From assembly GCA_003105015.1 (NCBI GenBank), contig PQAF01000014.1, positions 1 to 64,000 of the forward strand: a stretch of DNA of 64,000 bases, given 5' to 3'. Each line of letters starts with the position of its first letter. Positions within the stretch are counted from its first letter, which is position 1. A model generated the notes under the pieces. The model made no database searches. It saw only the letters and a program-made list of their open reading frames with translations, and was not told the DNA's origin. Both the position numbers and the translations under genes were made by a program. Positions 1 to 8,356 of this stretch are shown here, in pieces. The DNA comes from Rhodocyclales bacterium (GTDB taxonomy: Bacteria; Pseudomonadota; Gammaproteobacteria; Burkholderiales; Rhodocyclaceae).

Positions 1-38
1 GGGAGGAGCCCATATATGACGAACCAAGTGGAACGAGC

Positions 39-851
39 ATGAAAGATTCATTGACCATCGCCGGCAAGGCGTATTCCTCGCGCCTGCTCGTCGGCACCGG
101 CAAGTACAAGGATTTCGAACAGACCCGCGCGGCCATCGAGGCCTCCGGCGCCGAGATCGTCACGGTGGCGATCCGCCGCACCAACATCGGCCAGGAGCCG
201 GGACAGCCGAGCCTGCTCGACTACCTGCCGCCGTCGAAATACACCCTGCTGCCGAACACCGCCGGCTGCTACACGGCGGAGGATGCCGTGCGCACGCTGC
301 GCCTGGCGCGCGAGCTGCTCGACGGCCACGACCTGGTCAAGCTGGAGGTGCTGGGCGACGCGCAGACGCTGTTCCCCGACATGCCGCAGACCCTCAAGGC
401 GGCCGAGACGCTGGTGAAGGACGGCTTCAAGGTGATGGTGTACTGCGCCGACGACCCGATCCAGGCCAAGCGCCTCGAGGAGATCGGCTGCGTGGCGGTG
501 ATGCCGCTCGCCTCGCTGATCGGTTCCGGCATGGGCATCCTGAATCCGTGGAACCTGCGCCTGATCATCGACAACGCCAAGGTGCCGGTGCTGGTCGATG
601 CCGGCGTCGGCACCGCCTCGGATGCCGCCATCGCCATGGAGCTGGGCTGCGACGGCGTGCTCATGAACACGGCGATCGCCGGCGCGCAGGACCCGGTGCT
701 GATGGCTTCCGCCATGAAGAAGGCGGTTGAGGCCGGCCGCGAGGCGTTCCGTGCCGGCCGCATGCCGAGGAAGCTTTACACGGCGTCGCCGAGCTCGCCG
801 ACGGGCGGCCTCATCCAACAGGGACTTCCTCCGGTCGTCGGCAAGGCCTGA
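39..851 (+). CDS. thiG: Thiazole synthase ThiG
   Basis: Forms the thiazole phosphate ring of thiamine from deoxyxylulose phosphate, dehydroglycine and the ThiS thiocarboxylate, in the cytoplasm. The 270-residue product has the family length. It shows the N-terminal [12 protein letters not shown] signature, the Schiff-base lysine K101 in LVKLEVLGD, and the C-terminal phosphate-binding GVGTASDAA and [11 protein letters not shown] loops. The ATG at 39 gives the usual N-terminus. The frame stays open upstream, but no better start is visible and the ribosome-binding site is weak. No thiS can be recognised in the 38 bases before it. Its stop codon is back to back with the stop of the convergent GGDEF-EAL gene. 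In many Betaproteobacteria thiG is followed directly by trmB; here a 3.5-kb signalling gene lies between them. Confidence 0.97.
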   Translation: MKDSLTIAGKAYSSRLLVGTGKYKDFEQTRAAIEASGAEIVTVAIRRTNIGQEPGQPSLLDYLPPSKYTLLPNTAGCYTAEDAVRTLRLARELLDGHDLVKLEVLGDAQTLFPDMPQTLKAAETLVKDGFKVMVYCADDPIQAKRLEEIGCVAVMPLASLIGSGMGILNPWNLRLIIDNAKVPVLVDAGVGTASDAAIAMELGCDGVLMNTAIAGAQDPVLMASAMKKAVEAGREAFRAGRMPRKLYTASPSSPTGGLIQQGLPPVVGKA

Positions 852-858
852 TCAGGCC
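845..858. other. 14-bp palindrome holding two convergent stop codons
   Basis: GGCCTGATCAGGCC is a perfect palindrome. Its central TGATCA is the stop of thiG on the plus strand and of the GGDEF-EAL gene on the minus strand. No T-run follows, so an intrinsic terminator is not supported. It may act as a compact bidirectional 3' end. Confidence 0.4.
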
Positions 859-3800
859 GCCAGCGCGGTCTTTTCCCTGAACAGGGCGGCCAGCTCCGCC
901 CCCGGCAGGGGCCTGGAGAACAGGAAACCCTGCATCTCGTCGCAATCGCTGTCCACCAGGAAGGCCCGCTGCGCTTCCGTCTCGACGCCCTCCGCCACCA
1001 CCGACAGGCCCATGCTGTGCGCCAGCGCAATCACGGCGCGGGTGATGGCGACGTCGTCGGCATTGTTGGGCACGTCGCGCACGAAGGAGCGGTCGATCTT
1101 CAGGCAGTTCACCGGGAAGCGCTTGAGCACCGCCAGCGAGGAATAGCCGGTGCCGAAATCGTCGATGGCCAGATGCACGCCGAGCAGGCGCAGTTCCTGC
1201 AGCATGGCGATGGCGCGCTCGACGTTCTGCGTCACCATGCTCTCGGTGATTTCCAGTTCGAGGTAGTCGGGCTGGAAGTCCGGCTGGTCGATGAGGCTGC
1301 GGATGCGCTCGGCGAGGTTGCGCTGCTGGAACTGGCGCGGCGAAAGGTTGACGGCGATGCGCAGCGGCGGCAATCCCTGCTCCCGCCACAGCCGCGCCTG
1401 GCGGCAGGCGCGGGCAATGACCCATTCGCCGACCTCCAGGATGAGTCCGGTCTCCTCGAGGATGGGAATGAACTTGTTGGGCTGCACCAGGCCCAGCTGC
1501 GGGCTGCGCCAGCGCAGCAGGGCCTCCACGCCGGTGATGGCGCCGCTCTTCAGGTCCACCTTGGGCTGGTAGTGCAGCTCGAACTCGTTGCGCTCCAGCG
1601 CATAGTGCAGCTCCGCGCCGACTTCCAGCCAGTCGGCGGCGGCGCGGTTCATCTCCGGATCGAAGAAACGATACTGGCCGCGGCCGGCCTGCTTGGCGGC
1701 GTACATGGCCTTGTCGGCGCTCATCATCAGTTCCTGCATGTTCTCGCCGTCACGCGGATAGAGCGCGATGCCGAGGCTGGCGGCGGGCAGCACCTCGCGG
1801 CCGGCGAGCAGGCAGGGCGGCGCCAGCGTGTCGAGCATCTTCTGGGCGACGAAGGCGGCGTCCTCCGCCTTCGCCAGGTCGGTCAGCAGCACGACGAACT
1901 CGTCGCCGCCCTGGCGCGCCACGGTGTCGCCCTCGCGCAGGCAGCCCGAGAGGCGCCGGGCGATTTCCTTCAGCAGCTGGTCGCCGGCGTCGTGGCCGAG
2001 AGTGTCGTTGATGATCTTGAAGCGGTCGAGGTCGACGAACACCAGGGCCAGGATGCGGTTGGTGTAGCGGTGGTGGGCCAGGCCCTGCTCGAGGCGGTCG
2101 TTGAGCAGGTGCCGGTTGGGCAGGCCGGTGAGGGCATCGTGGCTGGCAAGCTGGGACAGCTTTTCCTCGAAGCGCTTGCGCTCCGAGATGTCCTGCAGCA
2201 CGCCGACGACGCGGTAGGGGCCCTTGTCGTGGAACTCCACCTCGGCCTGCATGTGGATCCAGCGCATCGTGCCGTCCTCCCACAGGATGCGGTGGTCGCA
2301 CATCACCGAACTGACCCCGCCGCCGCGGGCTTCCCGCATGCATTGCTTCAGCGTCTCGCGATCGTCGGCATGGGTGCGCTCCAGGATGAGGCCGAGGCTC
2401 GGTGTCACCTCGCCGGTCTCGAAGCCGAACAGGTGGAAGGCTTCCTGCGACCAGCGCACGACGTCCGTCTCGAGATCCCATTCCCAGCTGCCGACATGCG
2501 CGATTTCCTGCGCGCGGGCCAGCGTCGCTTCGCTGCGGCGCAGGGCCGACTCGGCCTGGTTGCGGCTTTCCGCGACGCGCAGGGCGTTGATGCCGTAGCC
2601 GATGTCGGCGGCGAGCTCCTCGAGCAGGGCGCATTCCTCGACGCCGAAGGCATCCTCGGTCGCCGCATAGATGACGAGGACGGCCTGCACGGCGCCCTCG
2701 ATGCGCAGCGGGAAGGCGGCCACCGAGGCATAGCCGCGTTTCAGCAGGATGTCGCGCCACGGCGCGAGGGAGGCGTCGCTGGCGATGCTGCGCACGACGA
2801 CATGGCGGCCGCTGCGGATGGCGGTGCCTGCGGTGCCGCGGCCGGTGGGCGAATCGTCCCAGGTGACGACGAGTTCGTCGAGATAGCCGTCCTCGAAGCC
2901 GCTCCAGGCCGCCGGGTGCACGCTCTTGCGTGCGTCGTTCTCGGCAAAGCCGATGAAGGCGAAACGGTAGCCGCCGACCTCGATGACGATGCGGCAGAGC
3001 GTCTCCAGCAGTTCGATCTGGCTGTCTGCGCCGCGCATGGCCTGGTCGGCCGCCGAGAGCAGGCGCAGGGCGCGGTTTACCCGGCCGATCTCCGTTTCGC
3101 GCTGCACGATGTCGCTGACGTCGTGCACGATGGCCGTCACCGTCAGTCCGTTGCGGGTCTGGCGCGGGCCGAGGCTGATGCTGGCGTCGAACTCGCTGCC
3201 GTCCTTGCGGCGCGCGCGCAGCGTCGAGCTGTGGCTGAGGCCCAAGCGGCGCTGCGCCGGCTTGCCATGGTAGCCGGCGCGCAGCGCCGTGTGGTTGCCG
3301 CGCAGGCCGTCCGGCACCAGCGCCTCCACGGCGAGGCCGGCCATTTCGTTCTCGTCGTAGCCGAAGACCTGCTCCGCGCGGCGGTTGGCCATCACGATGG
3401 TGCCGGCGCTGTCCGCCACGATGACGCCGCCCGGCGCAGTGTCGATGATCGACTGGTAGCCCTGGCCGATCTCGTCCTTGTCCGCTTCCAGGCGGTCGAT
3501 GCCGATCGCCGCGCGCAGCAGGAGCAGGAACAGGACGGCGAAGCAGGCGCCGGCAAGGTAGGCGCCGCCCGCCGCCGCGCCGAACCAGTCGCGGTCCACG
3601 CCGGTGGCGATGATCCAGCCGGTGAAGAACGTGACGGCCAGCGCCGCCGGGAGCATGCGCCGCAGCATGATGCCGCCGCCGGTGTTCGCCGACAGCAGGC
3701 CGACCAGGCCGTGCCGGTCGTGGATCGCCAGGGGAATGGCCGCACCGAGCGCCAGGAGGGCGGCCATCGAGGCTGCCGAGGCGGCAGCGAAGCCGCGCAC

Positions 3801-4328
3801 CAGCAGGATCTCGGCGGCACCGAAGGCATAGGCCATCAGGCCGACCAGGCCGGTCAGGAAGACCAGGAAGCAGAGCCATTCGGCCGCATGCCTGAGCGGG
3901 CTCCATCGGCTGCGCGCCAGCAGCAGCGCCAGGCCGGCGAGCAGAAGCGAGAAGGCCGTTTGCGGCGAGGGCGGCAGCTGATAGGGCGGCTCCGGCAGCA
4001 GGTTGATGTGGAACGAGGCGGCGCCCTGGGCAAGGGTTGCTGCTATTTCGGCGCTTTGCAGGGCGCCGAGCAGGGCCAGCCCCGCCGCCGCGGCGAGCGA
4101 AATCCGCCGCATCCAGGCGTCATCGCCGGCAATCCGCGCCGCCACGGCGATGGCGCCCAGCAGCAGTCCGAGGGCCGTGTCCGGCAGCGTGGCCACGCCG
4201 GGCAGGGAGGCATGCTTCAGCGCCTGATGGTCGAGCACCCAGCCGGCCAGGATGACCGACGCCAGGGCGAAGACCAGGCCTGCGCAGGCGAGCGCAATGC
4301 GTTTGGCGAGCGATGGCGGTAGGGGCAT
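852..4328 (-). CDS. Membrane-anchored PAS-GAF-PAS-GGDEF-EAL cyclic-di-GMP signalling protein
   Basis: A 1158-residue protein predicted to make and/or degrade cyclic-di-GMP. The first ~270 residues hold several hydrophobic helices forming an N-terminal membrane module. Next come a PAS domain (~290-410), a GAF domain (~430-590), a PAS/PAC domain (~600-725), a GGDEF domain (~730-890) and an EAL domain (~900-1155). The GGDEF signature is intact. An RxxD motif (REGD) sits five residues before it, which is the product-inhibition I-site. The EAL domain keeps EALLRW, the NLSPRQF block, the EITES motif and the DDFGTGYSSL loop, so both activities look possible. The membrane sensor belongs to no family I can name. 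The gene is monocistronic and convergent with thiG. Which activity dominates cannot be read from sequence. Confidence 0.92.
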   Translation of the reverse strand: MPLPPSLAKRIALACAGLVFALASVILAGWVLDHQALKHASLPGVATLPDTALGLLLGAIAVAARIAGDDAWMRRISLAAAAGLALLGALQSAEIAATLAQGAASFHINLLPEPPYQLPPSPQTAFSLLLAGLALLLARSRWSPLRHAAEWLCFLVFLTGLVGLMAYAFGAAEILLVRGFAAASAASMAALLALGAAIPLAIHDRHGLVGLLSANTGGGIMLRRMLPAALAVTFFTGWIIATGVDRDWFGAAAGGAYLAGACFAVLFLLLLRAAIGIDRLEADKDEIGQGYQSIIDTAPGGVIVADSAGTIVMANRRAEQVFGYDENEMAGLAVEALVPDGLRGNHTALRAGYHGKPAQRRLGLSHSSTLRARRKDGSEFDASISLGPRQTRNGLTVTAIVHDVSDIVQRETEIGRVNRALRLLSAADQAMRGADSQIELLETLCRIVIEVGGYRFAFIGFAENDARKSVHPAAWSGFEDGYLDELVVTWDDSPTGRGTAGTAIRSGRHVVVRSIASDASLAPWRDILLKRGYASVAAFPLRIEGAVQAVLVIYAATEDAFGVEECALLEELAADIGYGINALRVAESRNQAESALRRSEATLARAQEIAHVGSWEWDLETDVVRWSQEAFHLFGFETGEVTPSLGLILERTHADDRETLKQCMREARGGGVSSVMCDHRILWEDGTMRWIHMQAEVEFHDKGPYRVVGVLQDISERKRFEEKLSQLASHDALTGLPNRHLLNDRLEQGLAHHRYTNRILALVFVDLDRFKIINDTLGHDAGDQLLKEIARRLSGCLREGDTVARQGGDEFVVLLTDLAKAEDAAFVAQKMLDTLAPPCLLAGREVLPAASLGIALYPRDGENMQELMMSADKAMYAAKQAGRGQYRFFDPEMNRAAADWLEVGAELHYALERNEFELHYQPKVDLKSGAITGVEALLRWRSPQLGLVQPNKFIPILEETGLILEVGEWVIARACRQARLWREQGLPPLRIAVNLSPRQFQQRNLAERIRSLIDQPDFQPDYLELEITESMVTQNVERAIAMLQELRLLGVHLAIDDFGTGYSSLAVLKRFPVNCLKIDRSFVRDVPNNADDVAITRAVIALAHSMGLSVVAEGVETEAQRAFLVDSDCDEMQGFLFSRPLPGAELAALFREKTALAA

Positions 4329-4470
4329 GCCTTTGCGTCCACTGTTGGTTGGCGGTGTTCTTGTCCTTTTCAGGAGGCACCGCTAAACTTCGTCCCTGAT
4401 TTAACGGTAGAAAAATCCTAGACTTGAGATTTCAAGCATTCCCGGGCGAACCCCCATCCTGCTGCATTCC

Positions 4471-5145
4471 ATGTCCGACACCCGGCGACCCATCCGCAGC
4501 TACGTGCTGAGACAGGGGCGCGTTTCCAGCGCCCAGGCGCGGGCGCACCACGAGCTGCTGCCCCGTTTCGGCATTGCTTTTTCGAATCAACAGCTTGACC
4601 TGGATCGCCTGTTTGGGCGGGCGGCGCCGAAGATCCTCGAGATCGGCTTCGGCATGGGCGAGACGACCGCGTCGATTGCTGCGGCGCACCCGGAAACCGA
4701 CTATCTTGGCATCGAGGTGCACACCCCCGGCGTGGGCAGCCTGCTCAAGTTGATCGATGCGCGCGGCCTGTCGAACCTGCGCCTGATCCAGCACGATGCC
4801 GTGGACGTGCTGCGGGAAATGATCGCGCCGGGCTCGCTCGATGGCGCGCACATCTTTTTTCCGGACCCCTGGCCGAAAAAACGCCACCACAAGCGCCGTC
4901 TCGTGCAGACTGACTTTATCGCCCTGCTGGCGAGCCGGCTCAAGCCGGGCGGCTACCTGCATCTGGCCACCGACTGGCAGGAGTATGCCGAGCAGATGCT
5001 GGCCGTCCTGTCGGCCGAGCCGCAGCTGGAGAACACGGCCGACGGCTACGCGCCGCGCCCCGACTACCGGCCGCAAACCAAATTCGAGACGCGCGGTCTG
5101 AAGCTCGGGCACGGCGTCTGGGACATCGTCTTCAGGAAGAAATGA
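4471..5145 (+). CDS. trmB: tRNA (guanine-N7)-methyltransferase TrmB
   Basis: Methylates N7 of G46 in the variable loop of tRNA using S-adenosylmethionine. The 224-residue protein has the SAM-binding EIGFGMG loop at residues 57-63 and the family hallmark [14 protein letters not shown] around residues 130-143, followed by [13 protein letters not shown]. The ATG at 4471 gives the usual short basic N-terminus. Its stop overlaps (ATGA) the first ATG of a repeated intergenic element at 5142-5261 that leads into the next gene. No promoter was identified in the 142 bases that separate it from the divergent signalling gene. Confidence 0.95.
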   Translation: MSDTRRPIRSYVLRQGRVSSAQARAHHELLPRFGIAFSNQQLDLDRLFGRAAPKILEIGFGMGETTASIAAAHPETDYLGIEVHTPGVGSLLKLIDARGLSNLRLIQHDAVDVLREMIAPGSLDGAHIFFPDPWPKKRHHKRRLVQTDFIALLASRLKPGGYLHLATDWQEYAEQMLAVLSAEPQLENTADGYAPRPDYRPQTKFETRGLKLGHGVWDIVFRKK

Positions 5146-5261
5146 GCGCCGTCCGCCGGGCCGCCCCAAGGGCGGCGCAGTCAACTACAAGGAGCCGCGC
5201 AGCGGCGAACAACCGTCACCCCCTTCCCGGGGAAGGGGGTTGGGGGGAAGGCAGTCAATGA
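5142..5261 (+). repeat. Intergenic repeat element, type A copy 1
   Basis: This stretch is clearly homologous to 31739-31855. Shared blocks include GGAGCCGCGCAGCGGCGAAC, then CCCCCTTCCC, CGGGAAGGGGG and GGGGGGAAGGCAGTC, directly before the next start codon. It begins at an ATG overlapping the trmB stop and ends in an ATGA overlapping the start of the HD-GYP gene, so it fills the gap between the two genes exactly. It carries the purine-rich GGGGGGAAGG that serves as ribosome-binding site for that gene. The 39-codon frame inside is open, but its peptide differs from that of copy 2. Confidence 0.8.
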
Positions 5262-6550
5262 CAGAACGTTACGACGAGCACTACATCGGCAGCGTCACCG
5301 CCCTGGGCGACACGCACGAGGTCGTCACCAGCCAGGCGGTGTTCACGCGCAACGGCATCAAGCTGGTCGAGCGCGGCACGCGCGTCAATTCCGCCTTCCG
5401 CGAAAAGCTGGTGCAGCACAAGCTGCTGCCGCCGATCGACCAGTGCCTGAGCGTCGCCGGCGGCGTCACCCAGGCGAGCCTGCGCGACCGCGCCCGCGAG
5501 ATCCTCGACACCGAGCCGCGCTTCCAGCTGCTGCGCTCGGCCCTGCCCGGCGTCGAGCGGCTGCTCAATGCCTTCTACGCCATGCCGCTGGCGCCGGCGC
5601 TGGCCTTCAAGCTGACGGTGGCGCGCGAGCAGCGCCCGGAAGTCTACGAGCACAGCCTGCAGATGACGCTGATCGCGCTGTTCCTCGCCATCAAGAACCG
5701 TCTGCCCGACCGCGATCTCGCCACGGTTGCCGCGGCCGGCATGCTGCACGACATCGGCGAGCTGCACATCGACCCCGAGCTGCTGCGCCCGGGCCGTCGC
5801 CTCGACGCGACCGAGATGCGCCACGTCTACGCCCACCCGATGACGGCCTACCTGATCCTGCAGGAGTATCCGCAATACCATCCGGAGATCAGCACCGCGG
5901 TGTTCGAGCACCACGAGCGCCTCGACGGCAGCGGCTATCCGCGCGGCCTGAAGGGCGAGGAGATCGGCACCATCGGCCAGATCCTCATGCTGGCCGAGGC
6001 GGTCACCACCCTGTTCGAGAAGAGCTGGCGCACCCACGGCGCCTCGCGCCTGTCGGTGATGCTGAAGATGAACCGGCGCAAGTTCAGCCGCGAGCTGATC
6101 GACCACCTGGTCGGCCAGCTGCACGGCGGCGAACCGGCGGGGCTGGACAGCATGGGCGAGGTCTCCGCCGAAGTGGTGGTGGCCCAGCTCGACCAGCTGG
6201 CCGAAATCTTCCGCAACTGGCACGGCGGCTATCAGGCCTGCGCGGTGGACACGCCCGAGGCGGCCGAGGCGCCGCTGGTCGATTTCGTCAATCAGCGCAT
6301 CACCGGCCTCGAGCGCACCCTGCTGGAAACCGGCTTCCATCCCGACGAACTGGCGGCGCTGACCGTCGGCATCGAGGACGACGCCGTGGCCCTGGCCGAG
6401 ATGCAGCTGATGGTGCGCGAATCGCGCTGGCAGGTGAGCGACATCCTGAACGAGGTCGGCCGCCGCGGCACCGAACTCGCGGCCGATGCCGCCGGCCGCG
6501 CCCTCGTCGAAGGCTGGATCAAGCGCACCGAGGCGCTGCTGCAGGGCTGA
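5258..6550 (+). CDS. HD-GYP-type domain protein (putative c-di-GMP phosphodiesterase)
   Basis: A 430-residue cytoplasmic protein with a central HD-GYP-like domain. The HD pair is H164-D165 in MLHDIGEL, followed by HPMTAYLIL and then HHERLDGSGYPRGLKG, which matches the HHExxDGxGYP hallmark. The usual lysine of HDxGK is glutamate here, and the following IPD is HIDP, so metal site and activity may differ from classical members. No receiver domain is present. The N-terminal ~90 residues and the C-terminal ~120 residues are unassigned. The start at 5258 is preferred over an in-frame ATG 18 bases upstream because the GGGGGGAAGG ribosome-binding site, supplied by the repeat element, is correctly spaced for it. 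The protein may share c-di-GMP signalling with the neighbouring GGDEF-EAL protein. It converges on hemW with abutting stops. Confidence 0.85.
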   Translation: MTERYDEHYIGSVTALGDTHEVVTSQAVFTRNGIKLVERGTRVNSAFREKLVQHKLLPPIDQCLSVAGGVTQASLRDRAREILDTEPRFQLLRSALPGVERLLNAFYAMPLAPALAFKLTVAREQRPEVYEHSLQMTLIALFLAIKNRLPDRDLATVAAAGMLHDIGELHIDPELLRPGRRLDATEMRHVYAHPMTAYLILQEYPQYHPEISTAVFEHHERLDGSGYPRGLKGEEIGTIGQILMLAEAVTTLFEKSWRTHGASRLSVMLKMNRRKFSRELIDHLVGQLHGGEPAGLDSMGEVSAEVVVAQLDQLAEIFRNWHGGYQACAVDTPEAAEAPLVDFVNQRITGLERTLLETGFHPDELAALTVGIEDDAVALAEMQLMVRESRWQVSDILNEVGRRGTELAADAAGRALVEGWIKRTEALLQG

Positions 6551-7750
6551 TCAGTCCCGCAGGAACAGCTGCAGCAGGTCGTTGAGGAAGCGCCGGCCGC
6601 GTTCGGTCGGCGCGATGCGCTCGGCCGTCTCTTCCAGCAGTCCTTGTGCAGCCGCTTCGTCCAGCTGCGGGCGGATCGCTTCCAAAGTCAGTCCCGTCCG
6701 CTCGGCGAAGAGCCGCGCCGGGAAGCCTTCCGTCAGGCGCAGGGCATTCATCATGAACTCGAAGGGCAGGTCGTCCGCGCTGACTTCGTGCGCCTCCTGC
6801 ACGGCGTCGCCGCGCTCCGCGCCGTCGAGGTAGGCCTGCGGGTGCTTGTGCTTCATCGTGCGCCGCACGCCTTCGTGCGAGGAAATCTTGCCGTGCGCGC
6901 CGGCACCGATGCCGAGGTAGTCGCCGAACAGCCAGTAGTTCAGGTTGTGGCGGCATTGCATCCCGCGGCGGGCGAAGGCGGACACCTCGTAATGTTCGTA
7001 ACCGCGCGCGGCCAGCGCTTCCTCCACCGCATCCTGCATCTGCGCCGCGAGATCGGCATCCGGCAGCGGCGGCGGCTTGAGGAAGAACGCGGTGTTCGGC
7101 TCCAGCGTCAGGTGGTAGGCGGAGAGATGCGGCGTGCCGAAGGCCGCCGCTGCCTCGATGTCGGCGCGCGCCTCCTCCGGCGTCTGGTCGGGCAGGGCGT
7201 ACATCAGGTCGAGGTTGACGTTGTCGAAGTGCGCCAGCGCCAGTTCGACGGCGCGCCGCGCTTCAGAAGTGTCGTGGATGCGGCCGAGCGCGGCGAGGTG
7301 GCGCGGGTTGAAGCTCTGCACGCCGACGGAGAGGCGATTCACGCCGGCGGCGCGGTAACCGGCGAAGCGCGCCGCCTCGACCGTGCCCGGGTTTGCCTCC
7401 AGCGTGACTTCGGCGTCCGGCAGCAAAGTCAGTCTGGCGCGCACGGCGCCAAGCAGGGCGTCGACCGATTCGGGCGAGAGCAGGCTCGGCGTGCCGCCGC
7501 CGATGAAGACGCTGACCACCGGCCGGCCCCACACCAGCGGCAGCGACTGCTCCAGGTCGGCGATCAGCGCGGCGAGGTAGCGCGCCTCCGGGATGCCCTC
7601 GCGCACCTCGTGCGAGTTGAAATCGCAGTAGGGGCACTTCTGCACGCACCAGGGGAAATGCACATAGAGCGAGAGCGGCGGCAGAGCCGCCAGTCCGGCC
7701 GGCGTGCCGCCGCGGCCCTCGGCAACGATCGGGATGACGCTGCGCGCCAC
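6551..7750 (-). CDS. hemW: Radical SAM heme chaperone HemW (HemN-like)
   Basis: A 399-residue radical SAM protein of the HemN/HemW family. The cluster motif CxxxCxxC is C35-C39-C42 in HFPWCVQKCPYCDFNS. The GGGTPS motif and a C-terminal HemN domain follow. The HFPWC...PYCDFNSH context and the rdgB neighbourhood fit HemW, a heme-binding insertase for respiratory enzymes, rather than the true oxygen-independent coproporphyrinogen oxidase HemN. It lies three bases after rdgB and is the last gene of the kinase-PP2C-rph-[restriction island]-rdgB-hemW operon. Two copies of the AAAGTCAGTC word fall inside it (6684 and 7425). Confidence 0.9.
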   Translation of the reverse strand: MARSVIPIVAEGRGGTPAGLAALPPLSLYVHFPWCVQKCPYCDFNSHEVREGIPEARYLAALIADLEQSLPLVWGRPVVSVFIGGGTPSLLSPESVDALLGAVRARLTLLPDAEVTLEANPGTVEAARFAGYRAAGVNRLSVGVQSFNPRHLAALGRIHDTSEARRAVELALAHFDNVNLDLMYALPDQTPEEARADIEAAAAFGTPHLSAYHLTLEPNTAFFLKPPPLPDADLAAQMQDAVEEALAARGYEHYEVSAFARRGMQCRHNLNYWLFGDYLGIGAGAHGKISSHEGVRRTMKHKHPQAYLDGAERGDAVQEAHEVSADDLPFEFMMNALRLTEGFPARLFAERTGLTLEAIRPQLDEAAAQGLLEETAERIAPTERGRRFLNDLLQLFLRD

Positions 7751-7753
7751 GGC

Positions 7754-8356
7754 TCAAAGGCCGGCGCGCAGGCGCTCGGCGAGCTTGGCGAAGGCGACGG
7801 CGCGGTGGCTGAGGGCGTTCTTGGCCTCCTCGCTCAATTCCGCCGAGGAGCAGTTCGCCGAGGGCACCAGGAACAGCGGGTCGTAGCCGAAGCCGCCCGC
7901 GCCGCGCGGCGCCGCCAGGATCTCGCCGTGCCACTCGCCCTCGGCGATGACCGGCTGCGGGTCCTCGGCGTGGCGCACCAGCACCAGCACGCAGACGTAA
8001 TGGGCGCGGCGGTCGGCGCGGCCCTCCAGCGCGGCCAGCAGTTTGGCGTTGTTGCGCGCGTCGCGCGTGGCGCGGTCGCCGTCGCGGCCGGCATAGTAGG
8101 CGGAGTGCACGCCCGGCTCGCCGCCCAGCGCCGGCGCGCACAGGCCGGAGTCGTCGGCGAGCGCCGGCAGGCCGGAGAGCTTCGCGGCGTGGCGCGCCTT
8201 GGCCAGGCCGTTCTCGAGGAAGGTGCAGTGCGGCTCCTCCGCCTCGGGAATATTGAAGGCCGATTGCGGCAGCACCTCGATGTCGAAGGGCGCGAACAGC
8301 GCGGCGAATTCGCGCAGCTTGCCGGGGTTGTTGGAGGCGAGGACGAGTTGCTTCAT
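7754..8356 (-). CDS. rdgB: RdgB/HAM1-type non-canonical purine NTP pyrophosphatase
   Basis: Hydrolyses ITP, dITP and XTP to keep deaminated purines out of nucleic acids. The 200-residue protein starts with the substrate-binding LASNNPGKLREF segment (SNNPGK at 8-13). It has the FLENGLAKARHA motif and the catalytic LADDSGL motif (68-72), with later ...GFGYDPLF... typical of the family. Its ATG overlaps the hsdR stop as ATGA. Its ancestral upstream partner was probably rph, now separated from it by the restriction island. Expression would therefore depend on read-through of the island or on a promoter inside hsdR. Confidence 0.96.
   Translation of the reverse strand: MKQLVLASNNPGKLREFAALFAPFDIEVLPQSAFNIPEAEEPHCTFLENGLAKARHAAKLSGLPALADDSGLCAPALGGEPGVHSAYYAGRDGDRATRDARNNAKLLAALEGRADRRAHYVCVLVLVRHAEDPQPVIAEGEWHGEILAAPRGAGGFGYDPLFLVPSANCSSAELSEEAKNALSHRAVAFAKLAERLRAGL

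Noticed and set aside
1..38. Possible end of thiS before thiG
   Set aside because: No frame ends in the required Gly-Gly followed directly by a stop; one frame gives GG then three more codons. Too short to decide.
1017..4322. Very long open frames antisense to the GGDEF-EAL gene, and similar long antisense frames throughout
   Set aside because: Low-complexity His/Arg/Ala/Gly-rich translations expected from GC-rich codon bias; no domains and no ribosome-binding sites.
5142..5261. 39-codon ORF as a real small protein
   Set aside because: Copy 2 of the element encodes a different peptide, so conservation is at DNA level. Reported as a repeat.
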